Positions 17,440 to 28,216 of a stretch of 64,000 bases of DNA are shown piece by piece. The notes under the pieces are model-generated. The model was not told where the DNA came from. It did no database searches and was given only the letters and a program-made list of their open reading frames with translations. Numbering within the stretch: position 1 is the first letter of the stretch; every line of letters starts with the position of its first letter. This stretch comes from Bradyrhizobium aeschynomenes (GTDB taxonomy: Bacteria > Pseudomonadota > Alphaproteobacteria > Rhizobiales > Xanthobacteraceae), in NCBI RefSeq assembly GCF_013178945.1, contig NZ_JABFDM010000003.1:744001-808000 (forward strand), written 5' to 3'. The translations under genes were made by a program, and so were the position numbers.

Positions 17440-18993
17440 ATGCGTCTGTTGGAGCGAATCTACGACCTCGCCATCATCGGAGGCGGCGTGAATGGCTGCG
17501 GCATCGCACGCGATGCGGCCGGACGCGGAAACTCCGTTTTTCTGTGCGAAATGAACGATCTGGCGAGCGGAACCTCGTCCTGGTCGACCAAGCTCGTTCA
17601 CGGCGGCTTGCGCTATCTCGAGTATTACGAGTTCCGGCTGGTCCGCGAGGCGCTGATCGAGCGCGAGATCCTCTGGCAGATCGCGCCCCACATCATCCGC
17701 CCGCTGCGCTTCGTGCTGCCGCATCACTCCGGCCTGCGCCCGGCCTGGCTGCTGCGCCTCGGCCTGTTTCTCTATGACCATCTTGGCGGCCGCAAGCTGC
17801 TGCCGCCGACGCGATCGGTCAACCTGCGCAGCGACGAGGTCGGCCGGCCGCTGATCCCGGGGCGCTACGCCACCGGCTTCGAATATTCCGACTGCTTCGT
17901 CGATGATGCCCGTCTGGTCGTGCTGACCGCGCGCGACGCCGCCGATCGAGGGGCCGTGATCCGCACCCGCACCCGTGCGACCGAGATCCGCCAGGACGGC
18001 AGCCATTGGCTGGTCACCACCGAGAACACCCGGACAGGCGAGCGCGAGACGATCAAGGCGCGCGCGCTGGTCAATGCCGCCGGTCCCTGGGTCGAGCAGG
18101 TCCTGGCGACCGGCGCCGGCGTCAATGCGAAAGCGAAAGTGCGGCTGGTGCAGGGGTCGCATATCGTGGTGCGCAAGCTCTACGACCATGATCGCGCCTA
18201 CATCTTCCAGAACGCCGACGGCCGCATCATCTTCGCGATTCCCTATCAGCAGGATTTCACGCTGATCGGAACCACCGATCGCGACTATCAGGGCGACCCT
18301 GCCAAGGTGAAGGCGACCGACGAGGAGATCGCCTATCTCTGCGCCGCGGTCGGCGAGTACATTGCCAAGCCGGTGGCGCCTGCCGACGTCGTGTGGAGTT
18401 ATTCGGGCGTACGTCCGCTGTATGATGACGGCGCCAGCGAGGCCAAGGCGGCAACGCGCGACTACGTGTTCGAGCTCGACACGCCGGGCGGCCTGCCGCT
18501 GCTGTCGATCTATGGCGGCAAGATCACCACCTATCGGCGGTTGTCGGAAGAGGCGCTGGAGCGGCTTGCGCCCTATCTGAACGGTGCCAAGGCGGAGGAA
18601 GGCTGGACCGGCAAGGCATCGCTGCCTGGCGGCGACATGAAGGTCTCGGCCGTAGCGCCGCTGATCGCCGATCTCCGCAAGGCCTGCCCGTTCCTGTCGG
18701 ATGCACATGCGAAGCGGATCGCGCATGCCTATGGCACGCGGGCCAAGACCATGCTGGCGGGTGCGACATCTTCGGCCGATCTCGGCCAGGATTTTGGTGG
18801 CACCTTGACGGAGCGCGAAGTCAGGTACCTGATGACGAATGAGTGGGCGTTCACGGCCGAGGACATCGTGTGGCGGCGATCGAAGCTGGGGTTGCGGATG
18901 TCGGCGGCTGAGATTGCCGCGCTGGAGGCGTGGATCATCGCCAACGGCGAGCACAAGGCCGTGACGCCGCGTGAAGCCGGGGGACGCGCATGA
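17440..18993 (+). CDS. glpD: Glycerol-3-phosphate dehydrogenase (aerobic, FAD)
   Basis: A 517-residue flavoprotein oxidising glycerol-3-phosphate to dihydroxyacetone phosphate at the inner membrane. The FAD-binding Rossmann motif is IIGGGVNGCGIARDAAGRG near the N-terminus, followed by SGTSSWSTKLVHGGLRYLE, typical of GlpD. GTTDRDY and YSGVRPLYDD are substrate-domain marks, and the C-terminal helical domain starts near residue 390 (SIYGGKITTYRRLSEE). The next gene, glpS, overlaps its stop by four bases (ATGA), so glpD and the transporter are one operon. No glpK is present in the window. Confidence 0.95.
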   Translation: MRLLERIYDLAIIGGGVNGCGIARDAAGRGNSVFLCEMNDLASGTSSWSTKLVHGGLRYLEYYEFRLVREALIEREILWQIAPHIIRPLRFVLPHHSGLRPAWLLRLGLFLYDHLGGRKLLPPTRSVNLRSDEVGRPLIPGRYATGFEYSDCFVDDARLVVLTARDAADRGAVIRTRTRATEIRQDGSHWLVTTENTRTGERETIKARALVNAAGPWVEQVLATGAGVNAKAKVRLVQGSHIVVRKLYDHDRAYIFQNADGRIIFAIPYQQDFTLIGTTDRDYQGDPAKVKATDEEIAYLCAAVGEYIAKPVAPADVVWSYSGVRPLYDDGASEAKAATRDYVFELDTPGGLPLLSIYGGKITTYRRLSEEALERLAPYLNGAKAEEGWTGKASLPGGDMKVSAVAPLIADLRKACPFLSDAHAKRIAHAYGTRAKTMLAGATSSADLGQDFGGTLTEREVRYLMTNEWAFTAEDIVWRRSKLGLRMSAAEIAALEAWIIANGEHKAVTPREAGGRA

Positions 18994-20099
18994 GCGTGAC
19001 GCTCGATCACGTCTCGCGCATCGTCGACGGCGTCACGACCATTCGCGACGTGTCGCTGACCTTGCAGCGCGGCACGCTGAGCGTGCTGCTCGGGCCCACG
19101 CTGTCCGGCAAGACCTCGATCATGCGGCTGCTCGCCGGCTTGGACAAGCCGACCGCCGGCCGCGTGCTTGTCGACGGCAAGGATGTCACCGGGGCCGACG
19201 TGCGCAAGCGCTCCGTGGCGATGGTCTATCAGCAGTTCATCAATTATCCCTCGCTTTCGGTCTATGAGAACATCGCCTCGCCGCTGCGCGTGCAGGGCAA
19301 GCCGCGCGAGGAGATCGAGAAGCGCGTCGCCGAAGCCGCCCGGCTGCTGCGGCTCGAGCCCTATCTGAAGCGCACGCCGCTGCAACTGTCCGGCGGACAG
19401 CAGCAGCGCACGGCGATTGCGCGCGCGCTGGTCAAGGGCGCCGATCTCGTGCTGCTCGATGAGCCCCTGGCCAATCTCGACTACAAGCTGCGTGAGGAGC
19501 TGCGCACCGAGCTGCCGCGGATCTTCGAGGCCTCCGGCGCGATCTTCGTCTATGCGACGACCGAGCCGTCGGAAGCGCTGCTGCTCGGCGGCCGCACCAT
19601 CTGCATGTGGGAAGGGCAGGTGCTGCAGGCCGGCGACACCGCGGCCGTGTACCGCCGTCCCGACACGCTGCGCGTCGGCCAAGTGTTTTCGGACCCGCCG
19701 ATGAATACGGTCGATATCGAGAAGCGCGGCGACAGCGTGCACTATGCGGGTGGCGTGAGCGCGCCGGCGGTCGGTCTCTATGCTGGCCTGCCGGACGGCA
19801 CCTACCGTGCCGGCTTTCGTCCGCATCAGCTCGGGCTCGCCAAAGGCGATGGAAGCCGCGACGGCAGCCATGCCGGCAGCAATGGCAGCCACGCGTTCCG
19901 GGCGACGGTCTCCGTCACCGAGATCACCGGATCGGAGAGTTTCGTGCATCTGACGCGCGACGGCATGAACTGGGTCGCCGTGCTGCACGGCGTGCACGAA
20001 TACGAGCCGGGCGACGTGCTCGACGCCATGCTCGATCCCGCCAACGTCTTCGTGTTCGACGCCAGCGACCGACTGGTCGCGGCGCCGAGCAGCATGTGA
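18990..20099 (+). CDS. glpS: Glycerol ABC importer ATPase 1 (GlpS), H-loop His missing
   Basis: A 369-residue ABC ATPase. Walker A is GPTLSGKT (Lys41), the Q-loop is YQQF, the signature is a perfect LSGGQ (133-137) and Walker B ends in Asp157-Glu158. The H-loop, normally VTHD, reads ATTEPSEA with Thr191 in place of His. A C-terminal regulatory (TOBE-like) region covers about residues 235-369 and has a short repetitive DGSRDGSHAGSNGSH insert. It overlaps glpD by four bases and precedes glpT by 12 bases. Naming follows the rhizobial glpSTPQUV glycerol transporter described in Rhizobium leguminosarum. The missing His implies that one ATP site is weak or inactive (see findings). Confidence 0.92.
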   Translation: MSVTLDHVSRIVDGVTTIRDVSLTLQRGTLSVLLGPTLSGKTSIMRLLAGLDKPTAGRVLVDGKDVTGADVRKRSVAMVYQQFINYPSLSVYENIASPLRVQGKPREEIEKRVAEAARLLRLEPYLKRTPLQLSGGQQQRTAIARALVKGADLVLLDEPLANLDYKLREELRTELPRIFEASGAIFVYATTEPSEALLLGGRTICMWEGQVLQAGDTAAVYRRPDTLRVGQVFSDPPMNTVDIEKRGDSVHYAGGVSAPAVGLYAGLPDGTYRAGFRPHQLGLAKGDGSRDGSHAGSNGSHAFRATVSVTEITGSESFVHLTRDGMNWVAVLHGVHEYEPGDVLDAMLDPANVFVFDASDRLVAAPSSM

Positions 20100-20111
20100 G
20101 GGAGATGCCGC

Positions 20112-21194
<1,083 letters not shown>

Positions 21195-21197
21195 GGG

Positions 21198-22099
<902 letters not shown>

Positions 22100-22100
<1 letters not shown>

Positions 22101-22906
22101 TGAACACGATTCCGGGCCGTCGCATCATCATCTCGCTGTTCCTGGTCTTCCTGCTGTTGCCGATCTACTGGCTCGTCAACATGAGCTTCAAGACCAACAA
22201 CGAGATCGTCACGACGATGACGCTGTGGCCGCATCAGCCGACCATCGCCAACTACATGCGGATCTTCACCGACGAGAGCTGGTATTCCGGCTATATCAAC
22301 TCGCTGAAATACGTGATCCTCAACACGGTGATCTCGATCCTGGTGGCGCTGCCGGCGGCCTACGCGTTCTCGCGCTACCGCTTCCTCGGCGACAAGCACC
22401 TGTTCTTCTGGCTGCTGTCCAACCGGATGGCACCGGCCGCGGTCTATGCGCTGCCGTTCTTCAACCTCTATTCGGCGATCGGCCTGTTCGATACGCCCTG
22501 GGCGGTGGCGCTGGCGCATTGCATCTTCAACATTCCCTTGGCGGTGTGGATCCTCGAGGGCTTCGTGTCCTCGGTGCCGCGCGAGATCGACGAGACGGCG
22601 TTCCTCGACGGCTATTCGTTCCCGCGGTTCTTCGCGAAGATCCTGGTGCCGCTGATCGCAAGCGGCATCGGCGTCGCCGCCTTCTTCTGCTTCATGTTCT
22701 CCTGGGTCGAATTGCTGCTCGCGCGCACCTTGACCTCGGTCGATGCCAAGCCGATTTCGGCGGTGATGACCCGCACCGTCTCGGCATCGGGCATGGACTG
22801 GGGCCTGCTGGCCGCCGCCGGCGTGCTCACGATCATCCCGGGCGCGCTCGTCATCTGGTTCGTCCGCAACTACATCGCGCGCGGCTTCGCGCTGGGGCGG
22901 GTGTGA
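22100..22906 (+). CDS. glpQ: Glycerol ABC importer permease 2 (GlpQ)
   Basis: A 268-residue permease of the MalG/UgpE type. The EAA loop reads REIDETAFLDGYSFPRFFAKILVPL and lies before the last helices. The N-terminus (RRIIISLFLVFLLLPIYWLVNMSFKT) is the normal first helix. GGAAGGAGG upstream supports the ATG at 22100, which overlaps the glpP stop. A GC-rich palindromic repeat separates it from glpU. Confidence 0.93.
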
Positions 22907-22940
22907 TGATGGGGCAAGCCGATAGCTCCAAGCTCGCTGC

Positions 22941-23044
22941 GCTCCCTCCCCCCTTGTGGGGGAGGGTCGGGGAGGGGGGTACCCCACGGGAAGTCTTCGT
23001 GTGGACCCCCACCCCCGGCCCCTCCCCGCAAGGGGGAGGGGAGC
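22941..23044. repeat. GC-rich palindromic element inside the glp operon
   Basis: It begins GCTCCCTCCCCC and ends GGGGGAGGGGAGC, with inner pairs such as CCCCCTTGTGGGGG and CCCCGCAAGGGG. A related element lies at 56454-56600. It occupies the only sizeable gap within the glp operon. Confidence 0.75.
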
Positions 23045-23108
23045 GCACCGTCTTGGGCGCAGCAGCTTGGTCCTCATTCTGCACTTGTGAAGCCTGGAGC
23101 TGATAGCC

Positions 23109-23438
23109 ATGGACAGCATCGCATGGATGGCCTGGACCGCGCCGACGGCGATCTTCTTTGCCGCGCTGGCCTGCACGCTCGGCGTCATGACTGCGCTTGC
23201 CGCGCGGTATCCGGAGGCCGAGCGGGTCGGCGTGCTGCGCATTCCGACCACGCGCGGCGACCGGCTGTTCATCTCGCTGATAACTGCCGCCGTTATCCAT
23301 CTGGCATGGATTGGTCTGGTCGGCACCGACACGATTGCGTCCTTGCCGATTGGCGAGGAAGGATTTGAGGTTTCGAGCCTGTGGCTCGCGACCGCAATTT
23401 CGCTTGCGTCTGCCGTTGCGATCTTTCGCACCGTCTGA
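23109..23438 (+). CDS. glpU: DUF2160 small membrane protein (GlpU)
   Basis: A 109-residue protein with three membrane helices (MAWTAPTAIFFAALACTLGVM, then FISLITAAVIHLAWIGLV, then LWLATAISLASAVAIFRTV). DUF2160 proteins of this size sit between the permease and binding-protein genes of rhizobial glycerol transporters, where the gene is called glpU. Its job is not known; it could be a small accessory subunit of the importer. Confidence 0.85.
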   Translation: MDSIAWMAWTAPTAIFFAALACTLGVMTALAARYPEAERVGVLRIPTTRGDRLFISLITAAVIHLAWIGLVGTDTIASLPIGEEGFEVSSLWLATAISLASAVAIFRTV

Positions 23439-23509
23439 CGCGAGCGAAGAAGGGCAGATCCGGGGCCAACCCGGACCTGGAATATATCCGTCGCTGCTAG
23501 GAGGAAACC

Positions 23510-25306
23510 ATGCGACACTTGAAACGTAGGAAGCAACACCTGAACAAGGCCGGCTATCTTGCGATGACCAGCGCGGTAGCGCTGTTTGCCGCGACCATGA
23601 CGTTGTCCCTTCCGGCGCGCGCCGACGACGCGACGATCCAGAAGTGGATCGACAGCGAGTTCCAGCCGTCGACCCTCTCGAAGGAAGAGCAGCTGAAGGA
23701 GCTGCAGTGGTTCGCGAAAGCCGCTGAGCCCTTCAAGGGCATGGAGATCAACGTCGTCTCCGAGACCATCACCACCCACGAGTACGAAGCCAAGACCCTG
23801 GCCAAGGCCTTCAGCGAGATCACCGGCATCAAGCTGAAGCACGACCTGATCCAGGAAGGCGACGTGGTCGAGAAGCTGCAGACGCAGATGCAGTCCGGCA
23901 AGAACGTCTATGACGGCTGGATCAACGACTCCGACCTGATCGGCACCCACTTCCGCTACGGCCAGACCGTGGCGCTGTCGGACTACATGAAGGGCGAGGG
24001 CAAGGACGTCACCAATCCCGGTCTCGACGTCAACGACTTCATCGGCAAGTCGTTCACGACCGGCCCGGACGGCAAGCTCTATCAGCTGCCCGTCCAGCAG
24101 TTCGCCAACCTGTATTGGTTCCGCTACGACTGGTTCACCAACCCGGACTACAAGGCCAAGTTCAAGGCCAAGTATGGCTACGACCTCGGCGTGCCCGTGA
24201 ACTGGTCCGCCTATGAGGACATCGCGGAGTTCTTCACCAACGACGTCAAGGAGATCAACGGCGTCAAGGTCTATGGCCACATGGACTACGGCAAGAAGGA
24301 TCCCTCGCTCGGCTGGCGCTTCACCGACGCCTGGCTGTCGATGGCCGGCAACGGCGACAAGGGCATCCCGAACGGCCTGCCGGTCGACGAATGGGGCATC
24401 CGCATGGAAGGCTGCCGTCCGGTCGGCTCCTCGGTCGAGCGCGGCGGCGACACCAACGGTCCGGCCGCGGTCTACTCGATCGCGAAGTACCTCGACTGGA
24501 TGAAGAAGTATGCGCCACCGCAGGCGCAAGGCATGACCTTCTCCGAGGCCGGCCCGGTGCCGGCGCAGGGCAACGTTGCCCAGCAGATCTTCTGGTACAC
24601 CGCCTTCACCGCCGACATGGTGAAGCCCGGCCTGCCGGTCGTGAATGCGGACGGCACGCCGAAGTGGCGCATGGCTCCGTCGCCGCACGGCTCCTACTGG
24701 AAGGAGGGCATGAAGCTCGGCTACCAGGACGCCGGTTCTGCGACGCTTCTGAAGTCGACCCCGCCGGATCGCCGCAAGGCCGCCTGGCTGTATCTGCAGT
24801 TCATCGTGTCGAAGTCGGTGTCTCTCAAGAAGAGCCATGTCGGCCTTACCTTCATCCGTGAATCCGACATCTGGGACAAGTCGTTCACCGAGCGTGCGCC
24901 GAAGCTCGGCGGCCTGATCGAGTTCTACCGCTCGCCCGCGCGCGTGCAGTGGACCCCGACCGGGAACAACGTGCCCGACTATCCGAAGCTGGCGCAGCTG
25001 TGGTGGCAGAACATCGGCGATGCGTCGTCCGGTGCGAAGACCCCGCAGCAGGCGATGGACGCGCTCGCGGCCGCTCAGGACTCCGTCCTCGAGCGTCTGG
25101 AGAAGTCCAAGGTGCAGGGTGAGTGCGGTCCGAAGCTGAACAAGAAGGAATCAGCCGAGTTCTGGTTCAACAAGTCGGCCAAGGACGGCAACATCGCTCC
25201 GCAGCGCAAGCTCGCGAACGAGAAGCCGAAGGGCGAGACCGTCGACTACGACACGCTGATCAAGTCGTGGCCGGCGACCCCGCCGAAGCGCGCCGAGGCC
25301 AAGTAA
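23510..25306 (+). CDS. glpV: Glycerol ABC importer substrate-binding protein (GlpV)
   Basis: A 598-residue periplasmic binding protein, long for the family but normal for GlpV. The signal peptide covers about 38 residues, with cleavage near PARADD. EINVVSETITTHEYEAKTLAKAF, LPVQQFANLYWFRYDWF and a C-terminal stretch of Lys-rich helices are typical. The ribosome site AGGAGG lies 7 bases before the ATG. It is the last gene of the glp operon and is followed by a strong terminator. It delivers glycerol to GlpP-GlpQ. Confidence 0.92.
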   Translation: MRHLKRRKQHLNKAGYLAMTSAVALFAATMTLSLPARADDATIQKWIDSEFQPSTLSKEEQLKELQWFAKAAEPFKGMEINVVSETITTHEYEAKTLAKAFSEITGIKLKHDLIQEGDVVEKLQTQMQSGKNVYDGWINDSDLIGTHFRYGQTVALSDYMKGEGKDVTNPGLDVNDFIGKSFTTGPDGKLYQLPVQQFANLYWFRYDWFTNPDYKAKFKAKYGYDLGVPVNWSAYEDIAEFFTNDVKEINGVKVYGHMDYGKKDPSLGWRFTDAWLSMAGNGDKGIPNGLPVDEWGIRMEGCRPVGSSVERGGDTNGPAAVYSIAKYLDWMKKYAPPQAQGMTFSEAGPVPAQGNVAQQIFWYTAFTADMVKPGLPVVNADGTPKWRMAPSPHGSYWKEGMKLGYQDAGSATLLKSTPPDRRKAAWLYLQFIVSKSVSLKKSHVGLTFIRESDIWDKSFTERAPKLGGLIEFYRSPARVQWTPTGNNVPDYPKLAQLWWQNIGDASSGAKTPQQAMDALAAAQDSVLERLEKSKVQGECGPKLNKKESAEFWFNKSAKDGNIAPQRKLANEKPKGETVDYDTLIKSWPATPPKRAEAK

Positions 25307-25321
25307 CCGCCTGACAACAGC

Positions 25322-25380
25322 GATCGCCCGCTCGACCGGGCGATCCAGTCACCTGAGGCCGGGAGCAATCCCGGCCTTTT
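25322..25380 (+). terminator. Two hairpins ending the glp operon
   Basis: GATCGCCCG/CGGGCGATC (25322-25345) is followed by GGCCGGGA-GCAA-TCCCGGCC (25357-25376) and TTTT. The second hairpin is a classical Rho-independent terminator. Confidence 0.85.
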
Positions 25381-25415
25381 CTATTGCCGGCGATTTGAGC
25401 GGCGCGCCCGTCTCG

Positions 25416-25434
25416 TCCGGGAATTATTCCCGGA
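25416..25434. promoter_or_regulatory. Perfect palindrome upstream of exbB
   Basis: TCCGGGAATTATTCCCGGA, 8-base arms around TTA. The centre GAA-N3-TTC resembles the core of rhizobial iron-control elements, but the flanks differ. It lies 208 bases before exbB in an otherwise gene-free 335-base gap that also holds the glp terminators. Confidence 0.4.
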
Positions 25435-25641
25435 TCACATGGGACATATTCCACGCGCCAAGTGCCTTGAAGGCGATGACCACAGGCGGCACTCTTTCTT
25501 CACCGGCATCGTTGCCATTTCGCCGCGACTTTGCCCCAACGACGCGAAACAACAAGGCCTCGACACGATCCGGCGTTGCTTTATGCGATCAGGCGCCGGC
25601 ATCGCGATCAGCAATCACGGGGCCATCGAGGGAGTACGGCC

Positions 25642-26418
25642 ATGGATCAGGCGCACATCGCCAATATCGCGAGCACGCTGCCGGAAGCGTTGTCGCCCTG
25701 GACCATGTTCATGCAGGCCGACGTCGTCGTGAAGGCCGTCATGATCGGGCTTGCGCTGGCGTCGGTGGCGACCTGGACCGTGCTGGTGGTGAAGACCATT
25801 CAGCTTCGCTCGGCGTTGCGCGCGGCCCGCAATGCGCTCGGCACCGCGATGGCGGCGCGCGCCTTGTCCGATGCGTCGGGCCGGATTTCCGCCGAGGATG
25901 GTGTCGTCGGCCGGCTGCTGGCCGTGGCCGACGACGAGATCGACAAGTCGCGCGGACTGCCCGCCGACGGCATCAAGGAGCGCGTCTCCTGGCAGTTCGA
26001 GCGGATCGAGGCGGCAGCGGTCGCGCGGATCGGGCGCGGCATCGGCATTCTCGCGACCGTGGGTGCCGTTGGACCGTTCGTCGGCCTGTTCGGCACCGTC
26101 TGGGGCATCATGAACAGCTTCATCGGCATCTCACATGCCCACACGACCAATCTCGCGGTGGTCGCACCGGGCATTGCGGAGGCGCTGCTCGCCACCGCCT
26201 TCGGCCTCGCCGCAGCTATTCCTGCCGTCGTCATCTACAACCTGTTCGCGCGCGCGACCGGCGGTTATCGCGCTGTGATCGCCGATGCCTCCGTGGCGGT
26301 GATGCGCCTGCTCAGCCGCGATCTCGACCGGCAGCATTCCGGGCCTGCCGAGGCGCGGCGCAGCGCCATCCGCGCCGTGGACGCGCCGATGCTGTCGATC
26401 GCCAATCCCGCGGAGTGA
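25642..26418 (+). CDS. exbB: ExbB/TolQ-type proton channel subunit
   Basis: A 258-residue inner-membrane protein. Three helices are visible: near residues 28-52 ([22 protein letters not shown]), 131-155 and 170-200 ([26 protein letters not shown], then [23 protein letters not shown]). The last two are the MotA/TolQ/ExbB signature. GAGGGAG 7 bases upstream supports the ATG at 25642. It forms the energy-coupling complex with ExbD and TonB encoded directly downstream. The complex should power the TonB-dependent receptor at 31542. Confidence 0.92.
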   Translation: MDQAHIANIASTLPEALSPWTMFMQADVVVKAVMIGLALASVATWTVLVVKTIQLRSALRAARNALGTAMAARALSDASGRISAEDGVVGRLLAVADDEIDKSRGLPADGIKERVSWQFERIEAAAVARIGRGIGILATVGAVGPFVGLFGTVWGIMNSFIGISHAHTTNLAVVAPGIAEALLATAFGLAAAIPAVVIYNLFARATGGYRAVIADASVAVMRLLSRDLDRQHSGPAEARRSAIRAVDAPMLSIANPAE

Positions 26419-26421
26419 GCC

Positions 26422-26847
26422 ATGGCCGTCAAGCTTGCCCGGCGCACCGATGAGTTCGAGGAGACGCACGACATCAACGTGACGCCGTTCATCGATGTCA
26501 TGCTGGTGCTCCTGATCATCTTCATGGTGGCCGCGCCGCTCGCCACCGTCGACATCCCCGTCAACCTGCCGGCGATTTCGGCCGAGCCGCAGCCGCGCGC
26601 GGAGACGCCCGTCTTCGTGACCTTCAAGGCCGACCGCTCGCTCGCGGTCGGCGATCAGGGCGTCGCGCAGGCCGACATCGCGGCCTCCCTCGACGCCGCG
26701 ACCAAGTCCGATCATGGCCAGCGCGTGCTGCTGCGTGCCGACCAGACGCTGCCCTATGGCGAGGTGATGGCGCTGATGAACACGCTGCGCCGCGCCGGCT
26801 ACACGAAGGTGGCGCTGGTCGCCTTGGAAGACCGGGGCGCGCAGTGA
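26422..26847 (+). CDS. exbD: ExbD biopolymer transport protein
   Basis: A 141-residue protein with one N-terminal helix. DINVTPFIDVMLVLLIIFMVAAP contains the essential membrane Asp, here Asp25. The periplasmic domain ends in TLRRAGYTKVALVALED. Its stop overlaps the GTG of tonB by four bases. The start is 3 bases after exbB. Confidence 0.93.
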   Translation: MAVKLARRTDEFEETHDINVTPFIDVMLVLLIIFMVAAPLATVDIPVNLPAISAEPQPRAETPVFVTFKADRSLAVGDQGVAQADIAASLDAATKSDHGQRVLLRADQTLPYGEVMALMNTLRRAGYTKVALVALEDRGAQ

Positions 26848-27794
26848 GCGTCCTGACGCTCGATCCGTTCGACCATGAGGAGCGCCGCGAGCGGACGCTG
26901 TGGACCGTCGCTGCACTGGTGGTGGCTGGGCTGCATGTCGGGGTCGCCGCCGGCTATTTGTTGCTGCGTGCCGCACCGCTTGGACGTGCCGAGGCGCCGG
27001 CGTTCGATGTGGTGTTCACCCCGGCAGTCGTGAGCGAGCCGGCGGCCCCGGCGCAGGAAGCACCGGCGGCGGATCCGACCCCTCCGGTGGAGCCGCCGCA
27101 GGAAGAGCCGCTCAAGGAGGAGCCGGTTGCCCGCGAGGCCGTCGCGGATCCGGTGCCGCAACCTCAGCCTGACCCGGAGCCGCAGGTGACGGCCCAGCCG
27201 GAGCCGGTGCCGGAGGTGATTGCCTCGCCAGAGCCGATGCCGCAGGTCGCGCTTGCGCCCGAGCCGCCGCGCGCGGATGACGTCGTGCTGCCGCCCCCGC
27301 CGCCGCCCAAACCGATCGAGGCGAAGCCGCCGGAGCCGAAACCTGCTCCGGCGCCCGAGCGCGTCGAGCGCAAGCCGGTCGAGAAGAAGGAGGCGAGGGA
27401 GAAGGCCGAGAAGAAGCCCGCGCCGCCGAAGCCGGCTGCCGCGGCGCCGAGCCGGCCGTCACGCGTGGCGTCTGCGCCAAATCCCGGCGAGGACAGCGTC
27501 GGCTCGCGTGAGGGACAGGCGTCCTGGAACGCGGAAGTGGTGGCGCATATCCGCCGTTATGTTGCCTATCCATCCGACGGCAACGGCGCCAGCGGCACGG
27601 CGACGGTCAGCGTCGTCATCGATCGCAACGGCCGGCTGCTGTCGCGCCGGCTCAGCCGCAGTTCGGGCTCTCCGGCGCTGGACCGCGCGGCGCTGTCCAT
27701 CATCGATCGCGCCGCGCCGTTTCCGCGCTTTCCTCCCGTCATGAGGCAGGCGCAGGAGTCGCGCACGGTGCCGCTCAACATGAGGCCGCGCTGA
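26844..27794 (+). CDS. tonB: TonB energy transducer
   Basis: A 316-residue protein: one N-terminal membrane anchor (WTVAALVVAGLHVGVAAGYLLL), a long Pro/Glu/Lys spacer of about residues 55-200 that spans the periplasm, and a C-terminal TonB domain. The domain has VVAHIRRYVAYPSDG with the Tyr-Pro pair seen in TonB C-termini, then GTATVSVVIDRNGRLLSRRL and a SSGSPALDRAAL helix. It starts at a GTG overlapping exbD. A bidirectional hairpin covers its stop. Confidence 0.92.
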   Translation: MSVLTLDPFDHEERRERTLWTVAALVVAGLHVGVAAGYLLLRAAPLGRAEAPAFDVVFTPAVVSEPAAPAQEAPAADPTPPVEPPQEEPLKEEPVAREAVADPVPQPQPDPEPQVTAQPEPVPEVIASPEPMPQVALAPEPPRADDVVLPPPPPPKPIEAKPPEPKPAPAPERVERKPVEKKEAREKAEKKPAPPKPAAAAPSRPSRVASAPNPGEDSVGSREGQASWNAEVVAHIRRYVAYPSDGNGASGTATVSVVIDRNGRLLSRRLSRSSGSPALDRAALSIIDRAAPFPRFPPVMRQAQESRTVPLNMRPR

Positions 27795-27803
27795 GCGGCC
27801 TCA
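27781..27803. terminator. Bidirectional hairpin between convergent genes
   Basis: TGAGGCCGC and GCGGCCTCA are perfect 9-base arms around GCTGA, spanning the tonB stop. The gene ending at 27815 converges on it. No T-run is present on either side. Confidence 0.5.
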
Positions 27804-27814
27804 TCGCGTGCAGT

Positions 27815-28156
27815 CTACTTCGAGCATTCCGTCAGATCGGTGTCGCGCACGACGAACTGCGCGCCTTCCTTGAGCTCGATGTTCTTGGCGACGCAGGTGC
27901 GGCCGCCTTGTTCGGACAGCTTGATGTCGTAGCGGCCCGACTTCACGCCAACCAAGGTCATGCGCTCGTTGTGGTCGACCATGCCTTCGTCGTCGTTCTT
28001 GCACTGATCGGCGCCCCAGTTCTTGGTGCCGGCGGCCGCCAGATACATCTTCACGATGGTCTGGCCGGTGCGGTTGAGAAAGCGCGGACCGTCTTCGGCG
28101 TAAGCGGCAGAGCCTGCCAGTGCGAGCATGGCGCAGGCGGTGACAAGGCGACGCAT
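27815..28156 (-). CDS. Small secreted protein, unknown function
   Basis: A 113-residue protein with a signal peptide cleaved near AAYA-ED. The mature part reads RFLNRTGQTIVKMYLAAAG, KNWGADQC, MTLVGVKSGRYDIKLSEQGGRTC, then a Cys near the end. The N-(x)-TG-x-I..Y..WG pattern matches a family of small periplasmic beta-sandwich proteins that I recognise only by shape. It is convergent with tonB and probably belongs with the outer-membrane protein gene upstream. Confidence 0.7.
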   Translation of the reverse strand: MRRLVTACAMLALAGSAAYAEDGPRFLNRTGQTIVKMYLAAAGTKNWGADQCKNDDEGMVDHNERMTLVGVKSGRYDIKLSEQGGRTCVAKNIELKEGAQFVVRDTDLTECSK

Positions 28157-28216
28157 GACGAGTGTCCTTTTCTTATGATTGAGGATTGAGATGAGGAGCC
28201 GGCAGCGGGGCCGAGG

